A stretch of 64,000 nt of DNA, from NCBI GenBank assembly GCA_977017575.1, contig CDRNVI010000040.1:682001-746000 (forward strand), in the 5' to 3' direction. The position numbers were made by a program, and so were the translations under genes. Positions 1 to 9,181 of the stretch are shown here, piece by piece. The notes beneath the pieces were generated by a model. That model was not told where the DNA came from. It made no database searches and saw only the letters and a program-made list of their open reading frames with translations. The stretch comes from Paramoeba atlantica. Its lineage: Eukaryota; Discosea. Every line of letters starts with the position of its first letter. The first letter of the stretch is position 1.

Positions 1-723
1 TTTCTTTGGTCCGCGGACGACTCCGACCGCTCTGAAAGGAGAGGGCGTGTAAGTCAAGCAAACCTTCCACTTGAAGTTGAGCTAGAAATGTTTCTTCGGA
101 ACATCGATGGCAAGAGCCCATCATGGAAAGCGGATATTCCGATTGCATACTGGGATAATGTTTTTCATGATGACGATGGTTCCCTTTATCTTGATTTTGA
201 AAATAAAGAGTTACAGGGCACTATCGATCTGCGCTATCTCCCGAAACGTGTTGCGGTGCTGCGCATGTTTCAAAACTTGCTGAATGGTACTCTTGCACTG
301 TCTTTGCTTCATGATGACCTACAATCTCTCCATCTCTCAGCTAATGAATTCTCAGGTGCCGTAGATCTGTCACAACTTCCTGCATACATGCACACAATGG
401 AATTGAATAAAAATTTGCTTGTCGGAAAAATTGATCTTAGTTCACTTCCTGCCTCATTAAAAACGTTGAACCTCTCATCAAATGCACTTTCCGGGGAACT
501 AGACCTCACCTTGCTACATCCTCCTCTTACTTATCTAGATTTGGCAAGAAACGAATTTTCCGGATTTCCTAATATGAAGAAACTTCCACTCAGCCTTTGG
601 CTTTTGGACTTGTCGCACAATTTGATAGAGGTCGAGAAAAATGAGAGAAGCCAAATTCCTTCTTGCGTTCGAATCCTGGAACACGGTGTCATGGAAAAGC
701 GAAGAGGGTATTCCCAACGATAA
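1..723 (+). CDS. Secreted-type leucine-rich-repeat protein, 5' end outside window
   Basis: The reading frame is open from base 1, so the gene is cut by the window edge. The ATG at 88 is internal: the residues before it (NLPLEVELE) align with the N-terminal cap of the LRR paralogue at 8088 (NLPQEYDLV), which is followed in both by a P/HPSW motif. Six 23-residue LRR units follow, of the type N-x-F-S-G-x-x-D-L-x-x-L-P. The paralogues carry an AC-W-x-x-V-x-C cap; here both cysteines are gone (AYWDNVFHD). There is no membrane segment in the visible part. The LRR fold binds protein or glycan ligands; no specific ligand can be inferred. It is one of seven paralogues in the first 15 kb. Confidence 0.8.
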   Translation, partial: FLWSADDSDRSERRGRVSQANLPLEVELEMFLRNIDGKSPSWKADIPIAYWDNVFHDDDGSLYLDFENKELQGTIDLRYLPKRVAVLRMFQNLLNGTLALSLLHDDLQSLHLSANEFSGAVDLSQLPAYMHTMELNKNLLVGKIDLSSLPASLKTLNLSSNALSGELDLTLLHPPLTYLDLARNEFSGFPNMKKLPLSLWLLDLSHNLIEVEKNERSQIPSCVRILEHGVMEKRRGYSQR

Positions 724-1370
724 GCCGACTGAAATTTCTATATTTCAATTACGAATCATAATGTACCCCCCCTGTTTATAATACAATACACATGTAGGCT
801 TGACCCCCTCTCTATAGGGTCTTTTTTTGTAGTAACTGAGGCTAACTTTTTTTGTAACTGAGGCTCCTCCATTATCACCTTCCCTTATACTGTAGGTTCA
901 CTTGGAAAAAGGCGAGGCTATTATACCGTATTACACTAAGAAAATAAAATTTGCAAGACTATAATTTTAATGAATGGTTTATGGGTTTTCATGTACATTC
1001 ATTTTTTTTGCATTGTGTATAGGACGAAAACGTCTCGATTCAATTTTCACAGATTTTTATAGATTCATTTCCAATTTTTTTTACCCTATTTATGATGTCT
1101 ACAATATGTTACATACTTATGTTACATATTTATCTATGTCTACAATAATATGTTATATTATTGTGCCTATAGCTGCCTATAGCTTATTGTGCCGGGGGGG
1201 GGGGGGGGGGTCACAATAACCCGGAAAGCGGCTGATCCCGGAATATTACATTTCTTTTTTTTTTCATTTTCGAAAATTTCTTTTTCGTAGAGAATTAAAT
1301 GTACTCTACTGGTTGCTCTCATCACCCTTTCTGATATCGGTACCTCTTCATCCTTGCATTTTCATCAAAC
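724..1370. other. AT-rich intergenic spacer with a poly-G run
   Basis: No gene is supported here. The spacer holds a direct repeat of TTTTTTGTAACTGAGGCT near 825-870, short TACATAT-type repeats near 1100-1150, and an uninterrupted G run at about 1193-1210. A short frame over 974-1219 is AT-rich and ends by reading the G run as glycines, so it is not treated as a gene. Confidence 0.6.
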
Positions 1371-2201
1371 ATGTTTCAACCGAATTTATCCCACCTTAAG
1401 CCACATATATTTCGAGATGTTTACGAACCTGATAGCGATTCATTCTGTTTGATGGATGCGTTGGAGTCAGACGTTTTTTTTCTTGAAAATCTTTGTCCTC
1501 GTATGGTGCTTGATGTCGGTTCAGGATCCGGCATTCTGTCTGCCCATCTTTTGCAAATACTTAATCATCAAAGTAAGAAAAATACAATAAGAACGCCTAA
1601 TGTGTTTCATGTTCTTTGTGCCGATATCAATATGGATGCCGCACGAGCCACGCAACAAACGCTTTCTCACGTCATAACGCAGATCTCTTCTGAACTCCGT
1701 ACGACAGCATCGTTAGATAACACACCTGTCAAAAATCTTTCTTGTACGAGCAATTCAGTACTTGGAACAAATCCTCTTACACTGTCAAAGGACGGTTTCA
1801 ATTCAACGCGAGGTCCTAAAGATTTCTCGTGTTCTATTGTCCGATCTGATTTGACCACATCGGCGTTACAACGGTGGGCATCGCTGTTTCATGTGATCCT
1901 ATGGAATCCTCCGTACGTTCCCACTACGCTTGACGAGGTCGCAGGGTACGGAATCGATCGCGCCTGTGCGGGGGGTCCTGGAGGTGTGCATCAACTTTTT
2001 AAAATGGCACCCTACGTGATATCACTCCTACATCCACACGGCGTAATGTATTTGTTACTTGTAGAAGCGAACGATCCTGAGAACGTTCGGATCAAATTTT
2101 CCGCTTATGGATTATCAAGTTCCGTGGTTCTTAGTCGTTTCAGTGGTGAGCGCTACACTGTCCTGAAGTTCGTCTATCCATGCCGCAATGTTGACGAATG
2201 A
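1371..2201 (+). CDS. MTQ2: HemK2/MTQ2-type eRF1 glutamine methyltransferase
   Basis: A class I SAM methyltransferase of the N6AMT1/MTQ2 branch, which methylates the GGQ glutamine of release factor eRF1 with a Trm112 partner. The N-terminus (VYEPDSDSFCLMDAL, residues 17-31) matches the family signature. The SAM loop is VLDVGSGSG (about 46-54), an acidic CADIN follows near 83-87, and the catalytic NPPY is at 179-182. The tail through the GI-x-x-A-x-A-GG region to the last strand follows N6AMT1 closely. At 276 residues it is longer than the usual 210-220; the excess is a Ser/Thr/Asn-rich insert around residues 100-155 between motif II and NPPY. The start is the first ATG, after a pyrimidine-rich leader. 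Family assignment is strong; activity and partner are known from the family only. Confidence 0.93.
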   Translation: MFQPNLSHLKPHIFRDVYEPDSDSFCLMDALESDVFFLENLCPRMVLDVGSGSGILSAHLLQILNHQSKKNTIRTPNVFHVLCADINMDAARATQQTLSHVITQISSELRTTASLDNTPVKNLSCTSNSVLGTNPLTLSKDGFNSTRGPKDFSCSIVRSDLTTSALQRWASLFHVILWNPPYVPTTLDEVAGYGIDRACAGGPGGVHQLFKMAPYVISLLHPHGVMYLLLVEANDPENVRIKFSAYGLSSSVVLSRFSGERYTVLKFVYPCRNVDE

Positions 2202-2473
2202 GAACAGCTCGAGGACACTTAGAGCAACGATCTCACGATTCCATACTTTTAGTTGGACTTCTCTCAAAAACAAGGATATTTTCTTTGTGAAACTGGGAAG
2301 TAGTTTTTAGCTCGAAGCCCACCGTAGTGTTGATTTCCATGTTGAAGACGATCGCGCTAAAAGAACCACCTAATTCTCGCTCCATCTATTTTCAGCATGT
2401 TTCTCACAGCAATCCGATGGCTTGATGCATTGTTAATTTGCTTTCTAAAAACAAAACCTTTTAGTCATCCCAA

Positions 2474-2541
2474 ACAACTAAAACTCTTCATTTTTAGCAC
2501 TTTTTTCCATTTACCCTTTCATCTCCCCTCCCCCCTTTCCC
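2474..2541 (+). promoter_or_regulatory. Candidate spliced-leader acceptor and pyrimidine-rich leader
   Basis: A pyrimidine run ends in AG at 2496-2497. It is followed by a nearly pure C/T leader up to the ATG at 2542, with no other ATG between. An acceptor here would make 2542 the first start codon and would drop the upstream out-of-frame ATG at 2397. Functional use is inferred. Confidence 0.35.
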
Positions 2542-3480
2542 ATGCATCACACCCACGACGGCACCCCGTTACCCACCAAAGAGGACCTTAGCACCCTACA
2601 ACTCCTCCGCACCACCCTGGTTCGTCTCCTTACCCTCCCCGAGTCCGAACTCACCGAGCTCTGTGACGGTTGCTTCGTCCGTGTCCTTCTCGAGATCCGT
2701 CCCCCTTCCGCGCTGACCCACGATCCCACCCCCCCCGAGCCCTCCCCCCCTCCCCCCCAAACCAACGACTACCACCTCGCGGTGCTACGCGGTGTGCGTC
2801 GCGGCCCCCCGTACAGCGGGTTCACCTGGGACCAGCGCCTCACGGAGATCCACTTCCTGATTGAGCTCCCGGAGAGTGTGCACACGACGCCGCTGGGGAA
2901 CCGCGTCCAGCTGAACTCCATCTCCAACAGCCCGATCCGCGACACCGAGTACGACGCCTGGATGGGGCACATGGCCCAGAGCGGGAGTCTGGTGCTCACC
3001 CCCTCGCAGATCGCCATACGGGCGGGGCTGCTACGGGCGCAGCTGCGGAAGTGTGGTGTGGAGGGGAGAGCAGGGGGGAGGGAGGAGGGCGCGGGGTACC
3101 TCCAGGGAAGCCCTAGAGGGGGGGGAGTAGGGGTGGAGGGCTTGGAGGGGAGTACCGACATAGAGGGGTTACGGGAACATCTTATGCAGCAGTTTCGTGA
3201 GACACATGAGTTGCTGCCGACGCTACGGGAGCTTCCGGGTTTACATCCTGATGAGCTTCATTCGTTGCAAGCTAAGGTGTTATCGTTTTTAGAGCGCGTT
3301 CGAAACGCGCTTAAACAGAAAGCAAGGTGTCGTATGTGTGAGAGTCAACCTTGTGAAGTCATTTGTTATCCTTGCAAACATCAAGTTTTGTGTAGAAAGT
3401 GTGCCGAAGCGGTGACGCAATGCCCGGTGCCTGAATGTGGGGCGGTTATTCAGGATATCATACTTCCTTTTAGTATGTAG
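2542..3480 (+). CDS. Plus-3 domain plus C-terminal RING finger protein
   Basis: Residues about 22-168 resemble the Plus-3 domain of Rtf1: a DGCFVRVLLEI strand, a YHLAVLRGV strand, a LNSISNSPI segment, then E-x-x-x-W and the closing helix. Rtf1 Plus-3 binds the phosphorylated Spt5 repeat in the Paf1 elongation complex. Residues 263-304 form a compact RING: C263-R-M-C266, CYPCKH, C284-R-K-C287 and a last CPVPEC pair, close to the MUL1/IAP-type C-terminal RINGs that act as ubiquitin E3s. Between them is a Gly/Glu-rich linker (about 173-205) and helical sequence. The first two-thirds are very GC-rich, C-rich then G-rich; the RING part is AT-rich. The pairing suggests an E3 tethered to transcription, but that is inference from domains. 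Confidence 0.75.
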   Translation: MHHTHDGTPLPTKEDLSTLQLLRTTLVRLLTLPESELTELCDGCFVRVLLEIRPPSALTHDPTPPEPSPPPPQTNDYHLAVLRGVRRGPPYSGFTWDQRLTEIHFLIELPESVHTTPLGNRVQLNSISNSPIRDTEYDAWMGHMAQSGSLVLTPSQIAIRAGLLRAQLRKCGVEGRAGGREEGAGYLQGSPRGGGVGVEGLEGSTDIEGLREHLMQQFRETHELLPTLRELPGLHPDELHSLQAKVLSFLERVRNALKQKARCRMCESQPCEVICYPCKHQVLCRKCAEAVTQCPVPECGAVIQDIILPFSM

Positions 3481-3746
3481 TTCGTAGCTATGGAGTAATG
3501 CAACGTTCTCTTGAAATATTCGCTTTGAAATTTCACTGACTGTGTACATTTATTCTGGTATAGCAATCTCCTCTTGTACGAAAATGCGTTATGCATTTAA
3601 ATAATATAGAATAAAGGGCACATCATAAAGCAATTTTTATCCTTTTCAAGGGTCCTAAGTTTTCCGTTCTAATTTTCTGTACGTACTTCTGAATACATGA
3701 AGTGTATTACAATGAGTATGCACGTCGGCGTTCATGATACGGTTTT

Positions 3747-4835
3747 ATGAAATTCCGTTTTGTGTCTCTAATGAATCACGCACCAAGCCAATCCTTGGAC
3801 GACCTTTTTTCTTTCCTTGGTTCATCCAATTGCTCACAAAAAGTGAAAAGTGAGTACCCTCATGTTTCCACGGAGTTTGTTCAACAAACATCAACCATTT
3901 CTTCCAACGATAACCGATCACGATCAAACGCAACACATAATGACGCCTCTGCGTTATCTTCACCGAACACTCACTCTTGTCACTCCTCTTCACAGAAGGA
4001 ATCCATATTAAATGAACTTCAAACTGTATTTACCTCTGTATATGGAGAGACTGAGCGCGACATGGCCCCAACAATTCTTTTTTTGTGGTTTCTAAACAAC
4101 GCAGGACATCTTATCTTCCATCAGCAGTACAGTACCCTGAGTACTGCTAATGTGTCTACTCACCTCACAACTGGAAGGCAACCTACACAGTTTTCAACCG
4201 ACCACGTGGTTCAGCACATGACGGTTTCCAATGAGGTAAATTCATCTCAGTTAAATCGTATTTTGTTTTGTGCAAGTGCTCTACACACTTATTTAGCTCT
4301 GTTATCCACAGAGTCCGATAAGGGGACTTACAATTCTTTAAATCCGCGTTGCATTTCTTTACAAAATCTTTACCTTTACTGTTTTCAGTGTGATACTCCC
4401 CTCAGAATCGTACTGGGCACAACAAAATCTATAAATAGCAAGCACCTTCAAGGTCGGTTTTCTTTTTCTTCCTCTCGAAAGCCGATTAGTGTTTCCCGAA
4501 ATTCTTCACTAAGTAGTTTAGCGGGTGATTGGCTTCGCGTAATACCTACAGGTAAAGCTTCGCCGAGATTAGACGCCTTTCAACATTTGTATCGATCCTA
4601 CGTAGATTATATTCTCAGTGATCCCACCTATCTTATAGAGGAAGACGGCAACGGGCAACCGATTGTCGCCTCAAAGCATCCTCAATTCATGGAGTCGGTT
4701 GAAACAACTGTTTTAGGCTTCGTAGAGCACGTACAAGAAGAAAATTCGAAATCCAGTAGGCCAGATGTGGTTAAGAAAACGGCTCAGGTATACGATTTGG
4801 GCTCACGTTTGCTTTCTTCTTTAAAACTCTCCTGA
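3747..4835 (+). CDS. TRAPPC4: TRAPP complex subunit 4 (Trs23-like)
   Basis: This is a longin/sedlin-fold subunit of the TRAPP tethering complex, which acts at ER-Golgi membranes as part of the Rab1/Ypt1 exchange factor. The core starts at M106 (MAPTILFLWFLNNAGHLIF), which aligns with the start of animal TRAPPC4. It continues with LNRILFCASALHTYLALLS (about 169-187) and LYLYCFQCDTPLRIVLGT (208-225), then the C-terminal helix and SDPTYLIEED region (about 278-330). The protein is 362 residues against about 220 in other species. The 105 residues before M106 are Ser/Asn/Thr-rich and unlike the family, so the true start may be the ATG at 4062. A further Ser/Arg-rich insert sits near 235-262. It is a divergent member. 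Confidence 0.75.
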   Translation: MKFRFVSLMNHAPSQSLDDLFSFLGSSNCSQKVKSEYPHVSTEFVQQTSTISSNDNRSRSNATHNDASALSSPNTHSCHSSSQKESILNELQTVFTSVYGETERDMAPTILFLWFLNNAGHLIFHQQYSTLSTANVSTHLTTGRQPTQFSTDHVVQHMTVSNEVNSSQLNRILFCASALHTYLALLSTESDKGTYNSLNPRCISLQNLYLYCFQCDTPLRIVLGTTKSINSKHLQGRFSFSSSRKPISVSRNSSLSSLAGDWLRVIPTGKASPRLDAFQHLYRSYVDYILSDPTYLIEEDGNGQPIVASKHPQFMESVETTVLGFVEHVQEENSKSSRPDVVKKTAQVYDLGSRLLSSLKLS

Positions 4836-5229
4836 CACAACGTTAGCGCGGCACTTTCGTCACATTTTTTTATAACGGATCGTGTCTTGAGTTATTTCTC
4901 TGGACATTACTGAATGGTAAGGATGTATCCCTTATTCTTTCACTTCCTCAATATCCTTCCAATCCCTTTTTTCCACTAAAGCCACACTATAGGTATAGCC
5001 GTTTGTACAATCCGGATTGGATAGCTCACTCAAAATCTGGAATACAAAAAATTTACCCCGCCTTGTTTCCACCTTTCTTCAACCTACATCCCCTTCCAAC
5101 ACCTCACACACCTCATCTTTTTTTTTGATTTCACAACAAAAAACCGACAAAACAAAACATGCACATAATAATAATAATAATAATAATTGTAATAATAATT
5201 TAGATCCTTTCTTCTTCTCCCTCATCCCC
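4836..5229. other. Spacer with an (AAT)n microsatellite, leader of the V-ATPase gene
   Basis: This stretch holds the 3' end of the TRAPPC4 transcript and the leader of the V-ATPase gene. It includes an (AAT)n run at about 5165-5200. A C/T-rich tract from about 5203 to 5229 abuts the start codon and follows a TTTAG at about 5198-5203, which could be a trans-splice acceptor. Confidence 0.45.
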
Positions 5230-5715
5230 ATGTCTCATCCCGCGCACTCCCCCGTGGCTGTACTTCTCGGTCACCTCGGGGTTACCTTCGCCATGTCGCT
5301 CTCCAACGTGGGCGCGGCCTATGGCACGGCCAAGGCAGGGGTCAGCGTGGCGCGTCTCGGTGTGGGCCGGAAGAGTGGGATGATGAAGGGATTCGTCCCG
5401 ATCGTGATGGCAGGGATCCTCTCGATCTACGGCCTGATTGCGGCCGTGATTATACAAAACCACATCACCCCGGTGGGGAGGTATTCGATACCTGCCGGGT
5501 GTATGCATTTGGGTGCGGGGATTGCGGTGGGGCTCTCCTCGTTGGCGGCAGGATATACGATTGGGATTGTGGGGGATAGTTGTGCGCGTACGTTTATTGA
5601 GCAGGATCGTATTTTTACGCCAATGATTTTGATGTTGATTTTTTCAGAGGCGCTTGGGCTTTATGGTTTAATACTTGGGCTTTTGATGGATAGTCACGCA
5701 ACAAAATTTATCTAA
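5230..5715 (+). CDS. VMA3: V-type H+-ATPase proteolipid subunit c
   Basis: A 161-residue, four-helix proteolipid of the Vo membrane ring that carries protons across the membrane of acidic compartments. The start at 5230 gives the family length. The frame is open further upstream (to 5017), but that part is low-complexity leader with an asparagine run from (AAT)n. Helix 1 has GVTFAMSLSNVGAAYGTAKAG (about 17-37), helix 2 is FVPIVMAGILSIYGL, helix 3 is GAGIAVGLSSLAAGYTIG, and helix 4 carries the proton-binding glutamate E140 in LIFSEALGLYGLI. Length, helix order and the glutamate are all as expected for subunit c. The first two-thirds of the gene are GC-rich, moving from C-rich to G-rich. Confidence 0.97.
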   Translation: MSHPAHSPVAVLLGHLGVTFAMSLSNVGAAYGTAKAGVSVARLGVGRKSGMMKGFVPIVMAGILSIYGLIAAVIIQNHITPVGRYSIPAGCMHLGAGIAVGLSSLAAGYTIGIVGDSCARTFIEQDRIFTPMILMLIFSEALGLYGLILGLLMDSHATKFI

Positions 5716-5960
5716 TACCCATAGGATGCTTATTTGCATCGAACCAAGGTTGGTTGCATAGGATATCCTTTGGATGCCGCAACCTGAAATTGGTGGTATG
5801 ATGTGCGTTTAACAATCCTCCTTATGGTTGAATAATGTTTCACTGTTGAAATAAAATTGTGAAGCATCTTCTCACTACCTTAGTGACGCATATAGGTGGC
5901 TTGGTGACTGTCTATTTTTTTACGTATTTCTCTTTGTATCTTTTATGAATCGTGTTTTTC

Positions 5961-6701
5961 ATGCCTTCAACTCTTCTAAAAGATTTTCCTCGATCGAGCC
6001 CATTGACTGATGCATTGCGGGTTCTGCACCTTGAAACACGCATCCCTATTCATGCTCTTAGCTGCGAGTCATCCTTCCGGTTCCTTAGTGAAAATACTTT
6101 ACGGCGTGCCTTTTGTAATCAAGCTCTTAAACTTCATCCAGATGTCCCTGGTGGGGATGTGACGTGCTTTATTCGCTTGAGAGAGTCATATGACCTTCTA
6201 CGAACACATATTCGTACTAGACAAAGGAACCACGTAGTAAATCCTTCATTTGCGTCTTCTGAAGAAGTAATTTTTTCATTTCAGACTCGATATGAACGAC
6301 AGAACGCGTCACATCGACATGTACGACAAAAAAGAAGTTCTCAATTAGAATGTGGTCCCAGAACAAACCACTGTCTAGGCTCGCACTTTGCAGAAGCGCG
6401 AAAATGTCCCGGAAAGAATACTGACCACTGTCTTCAGAAGGATTCCACTTATCTAAATAAGGAAACTAGTGGCACTGCGATACTTTCTTCACGATATTGC
6501 GCATCCCCCATGTATTCTACAACCTCTGAATCATGCTCTTCAAAGGAAACATTGAGTTTTGATGCGGCTTTTTCCAAATTAAAGTCACTAAAATCCAAAG
6601 TTTCGTTTTCTGTGGTGAACTATCCGAAGCCTTTGCCAAAATATGCTTCATGTTTCATGCCTTGGAAGCCGAATTCGAAAATGGTGTTCTGCAATGAATA
6701 G
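5961..6701 (+). CDS. J-domain (DnaJ-like) protein
   Basis: A 246-residue protein with one N-terminal J-domain-like segment at about residues 30-85. The Hsp70-stimulating HPD tripeptide is at 59-61, in ALKLHPDVPGG, followed by FIRLRESYDLL, the usual helix III/IV pattern. The rest is Ser/Arg/Lys-rich and matches nothing I recognise. No Cys-rich DnaJ zinc domain or membrane segment is visible. The start chosen is the ATG at 5961; an in-frame GTG nine bases earlier is unlikely. An out-of-frame ATG at 5945 would make a short upstream ORF if it is in the transcript. The role is presumably Hsp70 co-chaperone; compartment unknown. Confidence 0.72.
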   Translation: MPSTLLKDFPRSSPLTDALRVLHLETRIPIHALSCESSFRFLSENTLRRAFCNQALKLHPDVPGGDVTCFIRLRESYDLLRTHIRTRQRNHVVNPSFASSEEVIFSFQTRYERQNASHRHVRQKRSSQLECGPRTNHCLGSHFAEARKCPGKNTDHCLQKDSTYLNKETSGTAILSSRYCASPMYSTTSESCSSKETLSFDAAFSKLKSLKSKVSFSVVNYPKPLPKYASCFMPWKPNSKMVFCNE

Positions 6702-7128
6702 AACCTGAATTTCCATTAGATCTTCATTTATACTTTTTGAACTGTGCGTTACATGCATGTACGTCTTGACTTTTTGACCTTTATCATTTAACTTGATTTT
6801 TCTTTTTCTACATAGTTTCTTGCTACTTGACTACTTGAGATGGAAAAAGACGAATTAAATATTTTTTCGTAACTTTATTAGGCGAATGAAATATTATTGC
6901 AAAAAATGAAACACAGAAGCACTATTTCTATTTCGTGGGAATTTCCACGCTTGCTGCTATTGATATCTCGCCTGTCCTGTAGAGAAGAGAGAGAAGTCTG
7001 TCCTGTATATTGAAAAGTAGACGTCTAAATCACTTGTTTATTGACTCCTGAATAAATAAATTTTTTGTCACGTACACGTATACTTCTAGGATGCTAAATC
7101 GTGGATTTTCTATTAGATTATACATTGC
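6702..7128. other. AT-rich spacer before an LRR gene
   Basis: No coding signal is seen. A pyrimidine-rich ATTTTCTATTAG ends in AG at 7115-7116, 12 bases before the LRR start at 7129, and is a reasonable trans-splice acceptor. It would also exclude the out-of-frame ATG at 7091. Confidence 0.4.
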
Positions 7129-7986
7129 ATGATGATGTTTATTTTTTTATTCGGTATTTTGGTGCACAATTTATGTGCAAAAGACGACAAGGGCATTGTC
7201 ACCTCTTCATGTCGCGGAAAGGTTCGAGGCGCTCTACTTTCACAGGATATGGAAATGTGTTGTTTCGTTTCAAACGTCCACGCGAAGAGTAGTAACATGT
7301 TTAATGACAGTTCTGCATGCACGTGGTACGGAGTTTGGTGCGACGAAGAACAGAAAATAAAACGAATCAGCTGGACCTATCGTGATCTGCAAGGACATCT
7401 TGCATGGGAATATTTACCATCAACCTTGACCACACTGAGAGTCGGTCGAAACAATCTTACAGGATCTGTACCGACGCTGCATTTCTCTTCACAGCTTTCT
7501 TATATAGATATTGAGTATAATAACTTTAGTGGATTTTTTGATGCGACTTCTCTTCCGTCTGTTTTGGATGAGATTTGGTCCGCACAGAACCGTTTCAGTG
7601 GGCCACTTGATCTTACGAATCTTCCACAACAGATAAGAATCATTTCCTTAACGAAAAACAAGCTTACGGGAAAATTGGATTTGACTCTACTTCCGGATTC
7701 TTTGCAGCAGCTATATTTACAACGTAATTGTTTTGAGGGAACCATCGATTTGACACGCCTTCCGCGCAATTTGACTGCGCTGTACTTGTCAGACAACGCA
7801 TTGGAAGGCGACATCACCCTCAGAAACTTGCCGAAATCTTTGAAAGATGTGTTTCTTGGGGGAAATTGTTTTGTTGGGACCGTGGACTTGGTCGCTTTTC
7901 CACCATCCCTTCGCGCCGTTAGCCTTGAAAACAATAAATATACTTTGACATTTACTATGCCTCTTTCGCCTTGTATTACTATTTAA
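7129..7986 (+). CDS. Secreted leucine-rich-repeat protein
   Basis: A 285-residue protein with a hydrophobic signal peptide (MMMFIFLFGILVHNLCA). The LRR N-cap ACTWYGVWCD (residues about 64-73) has both cysteines, much like the LRRNT cap of plant LRR receptors. About eight 23-residue repeats follow. There is no C-terminal membrane helix or clear GPI signal, so secretion is the simplest reading. Two in-frame ATGs (7129, 7132) both keep the signal peptide. It starts a run of LRR paralogues at 8088, 9182, 10476, 12498 and 14523. Ligand and role are unknown. Confidence 0.85.
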   Translation: MMMFIFLFGILVHNLCAKDDKGIVTSSCRGKVRGALLSQDMEMCCFVSNVHAKSSNMFNDSSACTWYGVWCDEEQKIKRISWTYRDLQGHLAWEYLPSTLTTLRVGRNNLTGSVPTLHFSSQLSYIDIEYNNFSGFFDATSLPSVLDEIWSAQNRFSGPLDLTNLPQQIRIISLTKNKLTGKLDLTLLPDSLQQLYLQRNCFEGTIDLTRLPRNLTALYLSDNALEGDITLRNLPKSLKDVFLGGNCFVGTVDLVAFPPSLRAVSLENNKYTLTFTMPLSPCITI

Positions 7987-8087
7987 TAAAGTGGGGATTT
8001 TTTAGGATGCTATAAATTTTGTATTTCCTGCTTTTTTCGTAATATTGGATTGGACATTTCTTTAATACTACGATCTTAAGTGGCAGT

Positions 8088-8795
8088 ATGCCAGTTCATA
8101 GCACTCTACAACATATTTGTCGCGTAGTACATTCTTTTGTGATAATGTTCCTTCTTTTTCCCAGCTCGGATGAGCGTCATAACGCCCCGCCAAGTCGCGT
8201 CCTTGGGAATCTCCCACAAGAGTACGATCTGGTCCGCTTCATAAAAGGTATGGAGAACGTGCACCCTTCTTGGGTAATAACTACACCTGCTTGTGAATGG
8301 AAGGATGTATATTGTGATGCAAATGGTCGAGTAGACCAAGTTCTTTGGGGGAATATGGGAATCTCAGGCGTTGTGGAATGGGGGACGCTCCCCTATTCCG
8401 TCCGAAAGCTTAATCTTGGTTGCAACTTTGAACTAGGCGGCACTGTGGATCTTGGCTCTTTTCCACAGTGTGTGGAGGAAATTGGGCTATTTGCGTGTAG
8501 CTTTGTTGGAGCATTATATCTTACGAGTCTTCCCACGGCTCTTCTCCGCCTTAACACTGCGCAAAATATGCTCTCCGGTCTTCTTGATTTCACCAAGCTC
8601 CCAGCAGAAATACAAATTCTTCGGTTGAGTGAAAACATGTTTGGTGGGACGGCTGATTTTTCTTTCTTGCCTGCTTCTGTTCAAGAAATAGACTTAAGAA
8701 ACACGCTAGTAACCTCATTAAATGAAGTTCCATTGTTTGTCGAAATGCCAGACATACCCAAAGTTCCTCAGGTACACCGCGCGCCAAACAAATAG
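8088..8795 (+). CDS. Secreted leucine-rich-repeat protein
   Basis: A 235-residue LRR paralogue. The N-terminus is hydrophobic (CRVVHSFVIMFLLFPSS, residues 11-27), so translation could begin at 8088 or at the internal ATG at 8145 and keep a signal peptide. Next come a charged linker, the NLPQEYDLVRFI helix, the HPSW motif and the two-cysteine cap ACEWKDVYCD. About five 23-residue LRR units follow, the first imperfect (CNFELGGTVDLGSFP). It lies only about 100 bases after the previous LRR stop, as in a tandem duplicate. No membrane anchor is visible. Confidence 0.83.
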   Translation: MPVHSTLQHICRVVHSFVIMFLLFPSSDERHNAPPSRVLGNLPQEYDLVRFIKGMENVHPSWVITTPACEWKDVYCDANGRVDQVLWGNMGISGVVEWGTLPYSVRKLNLGCNFELGGTVDLGSFPQCVEEIGLFACSFVGALYLTSLPTALLRLNTAQNMLSGLLDFTKLPAEIQILRLSENMFGGTADFSFLPASVQEIDLRNTLVTSLNEVPLFVEMPDIPKVPQVHRAPNK

Positions 8796-9181
8796 CAGCT
8801 TAATCTTTTTTTTGTTGCTTTATTAAATTTCAATTAAAAAACTAAATTTATACTTCGTCTGAATAACAATTAAAAGTGGCTCATTTACTAAAACCTCAAG
8901 TGTATTACCAACGCCCCAGGTCCCAACAGACACCGAACAGTCCCCCTTTTATAAGGAAGAGAGCTTCATCCCGAAAGTTTCATAAAATTTTGCAAAGTGA
9001 GTGGTGACACAGTAGCAATATTAAACTTGATCTGTGCCCAATCAATAATGAAAACTTTTCCCGTACACGGTAGGATACCTACCTCCATTTCAACCCCTTT
9101 CTTATATATACCTCCCATTAGCCACTCCTTTTCTTTCCTACCCTCCTCCCTCCCTCTCCCACGCTTTGCTTCCCCCCCCCC

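Noticed and set aside
974-1219. 81-codon open frame
   Set aside because: AT-rich composition, no family likeness, and its end is a poly-G run read as glycine.
2397-2591. 64-codon frame before the Plus-3/RING gene
   Set aside because: Overlaps the real gene in another frame; at most an upstream ORF, and a likely acceptor at 2497 would remove its start.
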